DNA from: an uncultured Halorubrum sp.
GTDB taxonomy: Archaea > Halobacteriota > Halobacteria > Halobacteriales > Haloferacaceae
NCBI RefSeq assembly: GCF_937146585.1
Contig: NZ_CAKZRO010000024.1
Coordinates: 1 to 35,525, forward strand
Direction: 5' to 3'
Length of the DNA: 35,525 nt
The translations under genes and the position numbers were made by a program. Below, piece by piece: positions 1 through 6,717 of this stretch. Within the stretch, counting starts at the first letter, position 1. The number at the start of each line of letters is the position of its first letter. The notes under the pieces were generated by a model, which had not been told where the DNA came from, did not search any database, and saw only the letters and a list, made by a program, of their open reading frames with translations.

Positions 1-210
1 GTTCACTCAGAGAAACCGGTTCTGTCCGGTGAGGTTAGTGTCACTCAATGAGGCTATCTCCCACGCCGAGACGAACGTGTTCGATCATCGCCGAACAAGC
101 AGCAACGTTGTGAGGTAAATTGTGTCAGCACGAAATCACTCAGCGACTTAATTACTAGCGTTTCAGGGCCTGAGAGACGGTATCAGCGATAATATCTGGA
201 GGCAACGTGT
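1..210. other. AT-richer non-coding leader upstream of the transducer gene
   Basis: I see no convincing gene here. Base composition is clearly richer in A+T than in the neighbouring genes. It holds a short hairpin (ACCGG at 15-19 pairing with CCGGT at 26-30), three copies of TCACTCA (3-9, 41-47, 136-142), three GTTCG/CGAAC half-sites (72-97) and a small TCAGG-G-CCTGA palindrome near 163. It may contain the end of an upstream transcript and the regulatory region of the transducer gene. Confidence 0.5.
72..97. repeat. Three GTTCG/CGAAC half-sites (possible operator)
   Basis: CGAAC at 72-76, GTTCG at 79-83 and CGAAC at 92-96 make two overlapping inverted repeats: CGAAC-2-GTTCG and TGTTCG-8-CGAACA. 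They lie about 115-140 bases upstream of the transducer TATA box. An operator role is inference only. Confidence 0.3.
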
Positions 211-217
211 TTTTATA
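211..217 (+). promoter_or_regulatory. TATA box of the chemotaxis transducer gene
   Basis: TTTTATA centred 24 bases before the ATG at 238. The spacing fits a leaderless transcript starting at 238 and argues against the ATG at 220, which would lie between the TATA box and the expected transcription start. Confidence 0.65.
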
Positions 218-237
218 CCATGCGACAATCGTCGCCC

Positions 238-2145
238 ATGGCAGAGACTGCGACCGGCGTGGACGCGGGGGGATCGGGCGGGCTGGCGGAGAGCGTGCGG
301 GACGTGATCCGCTACATTCCGGACGGCACCTCGATGCCGGAGGAGATGTGGAGCCCGCGGCATCGGAACATCCTGATTTCGACCGCGGTCCAGGTGCCGC
401 TGCTGATCGGGCTCGGCCTCTACAACGGGACGGAGTCGTTCACCGGCGCGCAGATTCCGGCGACGCCGCTGTGGATGCTCGGCGGGTTCATCGCCGTCAT
501 CCTCGGCACCGGCGCGCTGGCGAGCTGGTCGCGGCTCGGCCGCCGCCAGCGGACGGTGCTCTCCGCGTTCAGCCTCATGACCGTCTCGATGGCGATGGTC
601 AAGCTGTCGGGCGGCTACATCGAGGCGCACTTCAGCTTCTTCGTGTTCATCGGGGTGCTCGCGCTGTACGAGGACTGGCTCCCGTTCGCCGTCGGCGTCG
701 CGTACGTGGCGGTCGGCCACGGCGCGTTCAGCCTCATCGATTCGAGCCTCGTCTACAACCACACCGCGGCGATACAGAACCCGATCGTCTGGGGCGGCAT
801 TCACGCGATCTTCGTCCTCGCGCTCGCCGGCGCGCTGATGGTCAACTGGTACTCGATCGAGAAGTCGCGCGAGGCGGCGCGCGAGCAGCTCGAACTGGCG
901 GAGCAGAAGCAGTCGGAGATACAGGACGTCGAGGCCGCGAAGGCGGAGGTCGAGGAGCGCCGCGAGGAGGTAGAGCGGCTGAACAGCCACCTCGAGACGA
1001 AGGCCGACGCCTACAGCGCGGCGATGAACCGGGCCGCCGACGGCGACCTGACCGTTCGCCTCGACGCCGAGAGCGAGAGCGAGGCGATGGCGAAGATCGG
1101 CGCGGCGTTCAACGGCATGATGGACGACATCGACGGCGCGATGGGGGAGGTCCGGTCGTTCGCCCAGCAGGTGTCGGACGCGAGCGAGAACACGGTCGAC
1201 GGCGTCGAGACCGCGGCCGACCGGAGCGAGGCCGTGAGCCAGTCGGTCGGCGAGATCGCCGAGGGCGCCGACGAGCAGCGCGAGATGCTGCGGCAGGTGT
1301 CCGACGAGATGAACGACCTCTCGGCCACGATCGAAGAGGTGGCCTCCTCGACGCAGACCGTCGTCGAGGTCGCGGAACAGACCGCCGACATCGCCGACGA
1401 GGGCGAGGAGACTGCCGACGCCGCGATCGAGCGCGTCGAGGAGTCCCGCGAGGCGCTCGACTCCGCGGCGGAGACCGTCCAGAAGCTGGACGACCGGATG
1501 GAGGACATCGGCGAGATCGTCGACCTCATCGGCGACATCGCCGAACAGACGAACCTGCTCGCGCTCAACGCCAACATCGAGGCCGCCCGCGCCGGCGGGA
1601 GCGGCGGCGGGAGCGACGGGTTCGCGGTCGTCGCCGACGAGGTGAAACAGCTCGCCGAGGAGACCCAGGACGCGGCCACGGAGATCGAGGAGCTCATCGG
1701 CGCGACGCAGTCGCAGACCGACGGGACGGTGAAGGCGGTCCGGAGCGCGGAGGAGAACATCGCCGCGGGCGCGGAGGCGGTCGACGACGCCGCGGACGCG
1801 TTCGCGCGGGTGTCCGACAACGCCGCGGAGGCCGGCGAGGGGATCCGCGAGATCAGCCGGGCGACCGACGACCAGGCGGCCAGCACGGAGGAGACGGTGT
1901 CGATGGCCGAGGAGGTCGCGGACATCAGCCAGTCGACGGCCGACGAGGCCGACGCGGTCGCCGAGGCGGCCGACGAGCAGCTGACCGCGATGAGCGCGGC
2001 GACGACGGAGGCCGGCTCGCTCGCGCAGCAGGCGGAGCGGCTCGGCGCGCTCGTGCGCGACTTCGAGGTCTCCGGCGAGGGGGTCGACCCGGACGGCTCG
2101 CCCGGACCGAACGTCGCCGTCGGCGACGGCGGGCAACCCGAGTAG
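238..2145 (+). CDS. Methyl-accepting chemotaxis transducer, Htr8-like
   Basis: Membrane-bound transducer that should signal through CheW/CheA to the archaeal flagellar motor. The N-terminal ~200 residues hold five or six hydrophobic segments and a block with [15 protein letters not shown] and GHG, the His-containing pattern of a bacterial and archaeal membrane sensor family. A coiled coil (about 215-250), a HAMP-like stretch and a long MCP signalling domain follow. The signalling hairpin is visible as [18 protein letters not shown] and [10 protein letters not shown], with a Gly/Ser-rich turn between them. Length (635 residues) and layout match Halobacterium Htr8, described as an oxygen transducer with six membrane segments. 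The match to Htr8 is from recall, not alignment. Start chosen from the TATA spacing; an in-frame ATG lies 18 bases upstream. No che genes are nearby. Confidence 0.85.
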   Translation: MAETATGVDAGGSGGLAESVRDVIRYIPDGTSMPEEMWSPRHRNILISTAVQVPLLIGLGLYNGTESFTGAQIPATPLWMLGGFIAVILGTGALASWSRLGRRQRTVLSAFSLMTVSMAMVKLSGGYIEAHFSFFVFIGVLALYEDWLPFAVGVAYVAVGHGAFSLIDSSLVYNHTAAIQNPIVWGGIHAIFVLALAGALMVNWYSIEKSREAAREQLELAEQKQSEIQDVEAAKAEVEERREEVERLNSHLETKADAYSAAMNRAADGDLTVRLDAESESEAMAKIGAAFNGMMDDIDGAMGEVRSFAQQVSDASENTVDGVETAADRSEAVSQSVGEIAEGADEQREMLRQVSDEMNDLSATIEEVASSTQTVVEVAEQTADIADEGEETADAAIERVEESREALDSAAETVQKLDDRMEDIGEIVDLIGDIAEQTNLLALNANIEAARAGGSGGGSDGFAVVADEVKQLAEETQDAATEIEELIGATQSQTDGTVKAVRSAEENIAAGAEAVDDAADAFARVSDNAAEAGEGIREISRATDDQAASTEETVSMAEEVADISQSTADEADAVAEAADEQLTAMSAATTEAGSLAQQAERLGALVRDFEVSGEGVDPDGSPGPNVAVGDGGQPE

Positions 2146-2165
2146 TCGCGGAGAATCGAGGCGGA

Positions 2166-2171
2166 TTTTTT
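2166..2171 (+). terminator. T-run terminator after the transducer gene
   Basis: Six T residues 20 bases past the stop codon. T-runs like this are the usual archaeal termination signal. Confidence 0.5.
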
Positions 2172-2189
2172 CGGGGACAGTCGTCAGGG

Positions 2190-2206
2190 GCGTCGCGGAG
2201 CGACGC
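2190..2206. terminator. Hairpin between convergent genes
   Basis: Perfect 7-base inverted repeat GCGTCGC / GCGACGC with a GGA loop, lying between two convergent stop codons (2145 and 2213). It could separate the two transcripts. Confidence 0.45.
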
Positions 2207-2212
2207 GGCGCG

Positions 2213-2626
2213 TCACTCGGTCGCCGACTCGCGCCGGAGCGCTTCGAGGACCGCCAGCGCGCGCTTCACCTGTGCGGCGTCCTCGACGAACACCAGCGTC
2301 CGGGGGGGTCGCACCGCCTTCGGGCGGACGCGGAGGTCGGCCTCCCTCGCCGCCGTCGCGACCGCGTCCGGAGCGGCCGTCGCCTCGATCCGGACGCGGT
2401 CCGGCTGGACGTACACGTCCGCGAGCGGGTCGGCGCGCTCGTCTCCGCCGTCCGAGCCGCCGCGCTCGCGGGCGATCCGGTACGCCAACGCGCCGTCGGC
2501 CGCGGGCTCGACGTCGCGGTCGGCGTCGACGACGGTCAACCCGCGGAGGCGACTCTCGTTGCCCGTCACTTCCGAGGCGAGCAGCTGGGCGAGCCTGACG
2601 CCGTCGGTGAGGCGGTCCGTCACCAT
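2213..2626 (-). CDS. Conserved haloarchaeal protein of unknown function
   Basis: A 137-residue soluble, acidic protein that I do not assign to a named family. The N-terminus is helical (TDGVRLAQLLASEVTG), the middle has an acidic Gly/Asp loop, and the C-terminal half alternates strands and helices (VYVQPDRVRIEAT ... RTLVFVEDAAQVKRALAVLEAL). The protein may be a small two-layer alpha/beta domain. Its ATG lies one base past the stop codon of the DUF2240 gene, so the two are almost certainly co-transcribed and may be translationally coupled. No membrane segment, signal peptide or Cys pair is visible. The consistent frame and codon bias support a real gene. Confidence 0.7.
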   Translation of the reverse strand: MVTDRLTDGVRLAQLLASEVTGNESRLRGLTVVDADRDVEPAADGALAYRIARERGGSDGGDERADPLADVYVQPDRVRIEATAAPDAVATAAREADLRVRPKAVRPPRTLVFVEDAAQVKRALAVLEALRRESATE

Positions 2627-2627
2627 C

Positions 2628-3146
2628 TCAGGCCGCCCCCGGGTCGTCGGCGTCGGTCGGTTCGGTCCCGTCGTCCGCCGGAGCGGATTCGTCGTCGCTC
2701 GCGGTGGCGAGCTCCTCGCGCACGTCGGCCGCGAGGCGGTCGACCGTCGCCCCCTGCTCGCGGGCGTAGAGGACCGCGGCGGCCTCGATGGTGACCGCCA
2801 GCGCGCGCTGGCGCTCGTTGATCGCGGCGACCGCGCGCTGCTTCTCGACGCCCGCGGCGACGATGGCGTCGAGCGCGCTCTCGAAGGTGGACTGCTCCCG
2901 GAGGACCGACTCGTCCGGGACGAACCCCTCGGGGACGGTCACCTCGGCCGGGTCGAACTGGAGGACCAAGTCGCCGTCCTCGGACGCGAGCAGGCCGCGC
3001 CCCACGGCGACGTCGACGAGCCGCTTCGCCTGGTCGGGCGAGAACCACTCCCGCTCTAACGACAGCGCGACGACGAACTCCCCCTGTCCGAGCCGGTCCT
3101 GGGCCCGGGCCTTGAACGGGGCGGCGACGGCGACCTCCAGACTCAT
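2628..3146 (-). CDS. DUF2240 family protein
   Basis: A 172-residue protein matching the haloarchaeal DUF2240 family in its N-terminal signature (MSLEVAVAAPFKAR, then LSLEREWFSPDQAKRLVDVAVGRGLL) and the FVPDESVL segment near residue 95. The first 70 residues look like a winged-helix-type fold. A helical region follows (about 100-145), then an acidic low-complexity tail (DESAPADDGTEPTDADD). The family has no established biochemical function. It is first in a two-gene unit with the unknown gene at 2213-2626. A TATA-like GTTTACG on the minus strand near 3172-3179 is about 28 bases before the ATG, consistent with a leaderless start. Confidence 0.8.
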   Translation of the reverse strand: MSLEVAVAAPFKARAQDRLGQGEFVVALSLEREWFSPDQAKRLVDVAVGRGLLASEDGDLVLQFDPAEVTVPEGFVPDESVLREQSTFESALDAIVAAGVEKQRAVAAINERQRALAVTIEAAAVLYAREQGATVDRLAADVREELATASDDESAPADDGTEPTDADDPGAA

Positions 3147-3171
3147 GTGGAACGGACGGATCGGCGGGCGC

Positions 3172-3179
3172 GTAAACGT
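3172..3179 (-). promoter_or_regulatory. TATA-like box of the DUF2240 operon
   Basis: Minus-strand CGTTTACG about 28 bases before the ATG at 3146; expected spacing for a leaderless start. Confidence 0.4.
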
Positions 3180-3213
3180 GTCGAACGCGGGGTCGACCGG
3201 GCGCTCCCGAGAC

Positions 3214-4689
3214 TCAGTCGTCGCTGCCCGGGCTCGCGGCGGCTGTCGTCTCGCCCGCGTCGCCGCCGGCGTCGACGGGGGTCGGAGTCGCGTCGATCGT
3301 GTAGCCGGTCGCGGCCATGGCGAACAGCACGAGCGGCGAGAGGAACGCGAACAGGTAGTACGGCGCGTACTCCAGGGTCGGCACGCCGGTGACGCCGGCC
3401 ATGTACACCGCGCCCGCGTGCCACGGGAACAGCGCGCCGGTCGGCGTCCCGGCGGCCTCGACGGCGCGGGAGAGCTGGTCGGTTTCGAGGCCGAACTCGT
3501 CGTAGGTGTTCCGGAGCGTGACGCTCGGGAGGACGATGCTCATGTACTGCTGGGCGGTGAGCGCGTTGATGACGATCGCGGAGACGCCGGTGCCGGCCAC
3601 GAGCGCGCCGGGGCTCCGCACGGCGGACGTGAACGCGTGGGCGATCACCGCGAGGACGCCCGTGCGCTCTAGGATGCCGCCGAGCGCGAGCGCGGCGACG
3701 ACGACCGTGATCGTCCACGCGGAGCCCGTGAGCCCGCCGGTCGCGAGGAGGTCGTTGACGAGCGTCGACCCCGACTCCGGCGCGGTGCCGTACATGAACG
3801 TCTCCCAGGCGGCGACGAAGCCGACCCCCTGGACGAGGACCGTCGTGAGCGCGCCGGCGAACACGCCGGCGACGAGCGTCGGGAGGGCGGCGTAGCCGCG
3901 CAGCGCCAGCCCGAAGGTGACGACCAGCGGGACGAACGCGACGACGGTGATCGCGTACGTCTCGCCGAGCGCGCCCTGTATCTCGGCGATCCGGCCGGCC
4001 GGAATGGACCCGCTCGCGCGGAGCCCGAGCGCCGTGAACCCGAGGACGGCGAGGCCGAAGGCGATCGCCGTGCCGGTCCGCATCCGGCGGATGTGCCCGT
4101 ACAGGTCGGTGTTCGCGACGCCCGCCGCGAGGTTCGTGGTGTCGGAGAGCGGCGACTGCTTGTCGCCGGCGTACGCGCCCGAGAGGACCGCGCCGACCGT
4201 CATCGGGGCGGGGACGCCGAGCCCCGCGCCGATGCCGACGAAGGCGACGCCGAGGGTGCCGACGGTGGTCCACGAGGAGCCGATGGCGAACGCGACGACG
4301 GCGGCGACGACCGCGGCCGCCGGGAGGAACGTCGTCGGCGAGAGGACCGCCAGCCCGTAGTACATCAGGCCGGGGATCGTGCCGGCGCTGACCCACGTCG
4401 CGATCAGCCCGTAGATGGTGAAGATGATGAGGAGCGCCTGGAGCCCCATCACGAGGCCGTTCGCGATCCCGTCGAACAGCTCGTCCCAGTCGTAGCCGAG
4501 CCAGAGGCCGAACGCGCCGACGAAGGCGATACTCCACAACAGCGGCGGGTGCGGGTCGAGGCCGAGGACGGCCGAGCCGATGCCGAGGAACGCCACGACG
4601 GCGAGGACCGGGACCAGCGCCGCCGCGAGGCTCGGGCGGCGGTCTGGATCCAGGTCGTCGTACGCCGTCGGGGTGAACGAGCGTGCCAT
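3214..4689 (-). CDS. nhaC: Na+/H+ antiporter, NhaC family
   Basis: Membrane antiporter expected to exchange Na+ for H+ at the cell membrane, important for ion balance in halophiles. The 491-residue protein has about a dozen hydrophobic segments and the NhaC pattern in its first half (FAIGSSWTTVGTLGVAFVGIGAGLG, then GAVLSGAYAGDKQSPLSDTTNLAAG). The second half holds NALTAQQYMSIVLP and AVEAAGTPTGALFPWHAGAVYMAG. The C-terminus ends in a short acidic/Thr-rich cytoplasmic tail. An open frame continues upstream to 4797, but the ATG at 4689 is preferred because a TATA box is centred 26 bases before it and the hydrophobic protein begins there. The true substrate could be another small molecule exchanged for Na+. 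Confidence 0.9.
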   Translation of the reverse strand: MARSFTPTAYDDLDPDRRPSLAAALVPVLAVVAFLGIGSAVLGLDPHPPLLWSIAFVGAFGLWLGYDWDELFDGIANGLVMGLQALLIIFTIYGLIATWVSAGTIPGLMYYGLAVLSPTTFLPAAAVVAAVVAFAIGSSWTTVGTLGVAFVGIGAGLGVPAPMTVGAVLSGAYAGDKQSPLSDTTNLAAGVANTDLYGHIRRMRTGTAIAFGLAVLGFTALGLRASGSIPAGRIAEIQGALGETYAITVVAFVPLVVTFGLALRGYAALPTLVAGVFAGALTTVLVQGVGFVAAWETFMYGTAPESGSTLVNDLLATGGLTGSAWTITVVVAALALGGILERTGVLAVIAHAFTSAVRSPGALVAGTGVSAIVINALTAQQYMSIVLPSVTLRNTYDEFGLETDQLSRAVEAAGTPTGALFPWHAGAVYMAGVTGVPTLEYAPYYLFAFLSPLVLFAMAATGYTIDATPTPVDAGGDAGETTAAASPGSDD

Positions 4690-4710
4690 GTCCGATTGTA
4701 TTCCTTTGAA

Positions 4711-4720
4711 GCATAAGTAT
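4711..4720 (-). promoter_or_regulatory. TATA box of nhaC
   Basis: Minus-strand ATACTTATGC centred about 26 bases before the ATG at 4689; leaderless layout, in an AT-rich patch. Confidence 0.6.
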
Positions 4721-4851
4721 GGCTCGAAATATGCGTGTGATAGATAGCGATAGATCTTGCCGCTTACGGTGAGCGGCTTCGGCAGGCCCCGCGGCACCCG
4801 CCGCGTCCGCCCGTGTGCCGCCGTGTCGCGGGGGTCCGCGAACGGACGCTC

Positions 4852-4857
4852 TTATAC
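4852..4857 (+). promoter_or_regulatory. TATA box of the Nog1-type GTPase gene
   Basis: TTATAC centred about 28 bases before the ATG at 4883, expected for a leaderless transcript. Confidence 0.6.
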
Positions 4858-4882
4858 GCGTCGGCGGCGAAGCCTGCGTAAC

Positions 4883-5866
4883 ATGATATTCGAGGGCCTC
4901 CCGACGACTCCGCGCTCCGAGGAGCTCGTCGACAAGGCGTTCTCGCGGGCGGCGCGGGCCGGCCGCGCGAAGCGCGGCCACGAGGCGCAGGAGTCGATGT
5001 TACGGACCGCCGGCAACGTGCTCTCGGACAACTTGGAGAACGTCGTCACCTCGTGGCCGGACTTCGGCTTCGACGTCGACCCGTTCTACTACGAGCTCGC
5101 GGACGCGCTCGTCGACGTCGACCGCCTCCGCCAGGCGCTCTCGCAGGTGATGTGGGCCAGCCGCCAGATCGAGGACCTCCGCGACGAGTACACCACGAAG
5201 ATCCGGAACTCCGACGTGGACACCGCGCGGAAGCACCGCAAGCAGGCGTTCGCCCGCATGGCGGACATCATGGACCAGATCGAAGACGACCTGCGCTACA
5301 TCGGCGACTCCCGGGACCAGCTGAAGGTGCTTCCGGACGTCGAGCCGGACGAGCCGGCCGTCGTCGTCGCCGGCTACCCGAACGTCGGGAAGTCGTCGTT
5401 CGTCAACCGGGTCACCCGCGCGTCGAACCAGATCGCCGAGTACCCGTTCACCACGAAGGGCGTCCAGATCGGCCACTTCGAGCGCGACCGCGTCCGGTAC
5501 CAGATCGTCGACACGCCGGGACTCCTAGACCGCCCGGAGGACGAGCGCAACGACATCGAGCGGCAGGCGGTGAGCGCCCTCGAACACCTCGCGGACGCCG
5601 TGATCTTCGTCATCGACCCCTCCGGCGACTGCGGCTACCCGCTGGAGGTCCAACTCGAACTCCGCGAGGAGGCCCGCGAGCTGTTCGGCGCGGACGTGCC
5701 GCTGCTCACGGTGGCGAACAAACACGACCGCTTCGAGGCGGTCAAGGCGGAGTCCGTCGACGCGACGATGAGCGTCACGGAGGACGAGAACGTCGAGGGC
5801 GTCCTCGACATGGCCGTCGACGCGGTCGGCTACGAGCCCGACCTCCCCACGCGCGACGGGGAGTAG
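4883..5866 (+). CDS. Nog1-family GTP-binding protein
   Basis: Obg/HflX-superfamily GTPase of the archaeal Nog1 branch; the eukaryotic member acts in 60S ribosome assembly, so a role in large-subunit biogenesis is the best inference. The N-terminal ~155 residues form the helical Nog1 domain (MIFEGLPTTPRSEELVDKAF ... FYYELADALVDVDRLRQALS). The G domain follows: G1 GYPNVGKSS (164-172), switch region YPFTTKGVQIGHF (187-199), G3 DTPG (210-213), G4 NKHD (279-282). The protein ends soon after the G domain (327 residues), as archaeal homologues do. The ATG at 4883 is chosen over the longer upstream frame because of the TATA box and the family N-terminus. Single-gene unit, convergent with the SIMPL lipoprotein gene. 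Confidence 0.92.
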   Translation: MIFEGLPTTPRSEELVDKAFSRAARAGRAKRGHEAQESMLRTAGNVLSDNLENVVTSWPDFGFDVDPFYYELADALVDVDRLRQALSQVMWASRQIEDLRDEYTTKIRNSDVDTARKHRKQAFARMADIMDQIEDDLRYIGDSRDQLKVLPDVEPDEPAVVVAGYPNVGKSSFVNRVTRASNQIAEYPFTTKGVQIGHFERDRVRYQIVDTPGLLDRPEDERNDIERQAVSALEHLADAVIFVIDPSGDCGYPLEVQLELREEARELFGADVPLLTVANKHDRFEAVKAESVDATMSVTEDENVEGVLDMAVDAVGYEPDLPTRDGE

Positions 5867-5891
5867 TCGGCGGGCTCGGCGACTGGGGTCG

Positions 5892-5896
5892 AAAAA
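5892..5896 (-). terminator. T-run terminator after the SIMPL lipoprotein gene
   Basis: Minus-strand run of five T residues 19 bases past the stop codon, inside the 48-base convergent gap. Confidence 0.4.
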
Positions 5897-5914
5897 CGGG
5901 TTCTTCTCGCGGCG

Positions 5915-6658
5915 TTACGCCGGAACCGCTTCGTACACGACGTTCACCGTGACGCGCACGCTGACGTCGCCGCTCTCCACGCTGGTCGACGCGCCCGCGT
6001 CGTCGCCGGCCGCCGCCTGGTACGACTCCGTCACGTACGTGCCCCCGCGCGACTCCGCCGTCGACACCTCGTAGACGCCGGAGACCTCAAGATCGCTCGC
6101 GTTCGCGAGCGCGGCCGCGTCGTCGTCGGCGTTCGACATCGCCTCGTCGATCGCCTGCTCGCGCACCTCGCGCTCCGTCTCCTCGGTCAGCCCGAACTGG
6201 ATCCGCTGGACCTGGTCCGCGCCCGCGTCGACCGCGACGTCGATCACCTCGCCGACGGCGTCGACGTCGTCGACCTCGATCGCGTACAGGTGGACGCCCT
6301 CGTAGCGCGTCCGGTTCGGGTCGTCGCGGGTATCGTAGCTCTCGCGGACGTCGTACCGCTCGGTCCGGATCGCGTCTTCTGCGAGCCCCCACTCCGTCAG
6401 GGACGCCCGGAGCTCCTCGTCGCCGGCGGCCAGGTCGTCGCGGACCGCCTGCGCGTCGGCCCCGGTCGCGGTGACCCCGACCCGGAGCGTGGCGCGGTCC
6501 GGCGCCGACGTCGACTCGCCGACGGCCGTCACTTCGATGCTCCGTTCCAGTTGCGCCTCGCCGCCGTCCGTGGGGGTCGCGGTCCCCGCGAACCCCGCGC
6601 AGCCGGCCAGCGCGACGAGCGCCGCGATGCCGATGAGTGCCGTCAGTCGTCTGTCCAT
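5915..6658 (-). CDS. SIMPL-domain (DUF541) lipoprotein
   Basis: A 247-residue protein with a short signal peptide (MDRRLTALIGIAALVALAGC) ending in a lipobox with Cys20, so it is probably a lipid-anchored extracellular protein. The rest fits the SIMPL/DUF541 family: an early IEVTAVGES strand, RATLRVGVTATG, a long helix region, and the closing pattern VSVRVTVNVVYEAV. Family members are secreted or periplasmic and their function is poorly known. The signal peptide has no twin arginines, only a positive MDRR start. The gene has its own TATA box 28 bases before the ATG and follows the channel-UspA gene on the same strand after a 59-base gap. Confidence 0.85.
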   Translation of the reverse strand: MDRRLTALIGIAALVALAGCAGFAGTATPTDGGEAQLERSIEVTAVGESTSAPDRATLRVGVTATGADAQAVRDDLAAGDEELRASLTEWGLAEDAIRTERYDVRESYDTRDDPNRTRYEGVHLYAIEVDDVDAVGEVIDVAVDAGADQVQRIQFGLTEETEREVREQAIDEAMSNADDDAAALANASDLEVSGVYEVSTAESRGGTYVTESYQAAAGDDAGASTSVESGDVSVRVTVNVVYEAVPA

Positions 6659-6682
6659 ACGCGACCGTTCGCCGGCGGGCAG

Positions 6683-6690
6683 CTATAAGA
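6683..6690 (-). promoter_or_regulatory. TATA box of the SIMPL lipoprotein gene
   Basis: Minus-strand TCTTATAG about 28 bases before the ATG at 6658. It suggests separate transcription from the upstream channel-UspA gene. Confidence 0.6.
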
Positions 6691-6717
6691 CGACGATAAC
6701 GCAAAGAGTCGTTTTTC

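Noticed and set aside
163-2136. Long open frame of 657 codons antisense to the transducer gene
   Set aside because: GC-rich haloarchaeal genes produce long open frames on the opposite strand. The translation is Arg/Asp/His-rich with no recognisable domain, while the sense frame is a clear chemotaxis transducer.
207-3059. 950-codon plus-strand frame running through three genes
   Set aside because: Arg-rich shadow of the transducer gene and of the minus-strand genes after it; no domain is visible and stop codons are rare only because of high GC.
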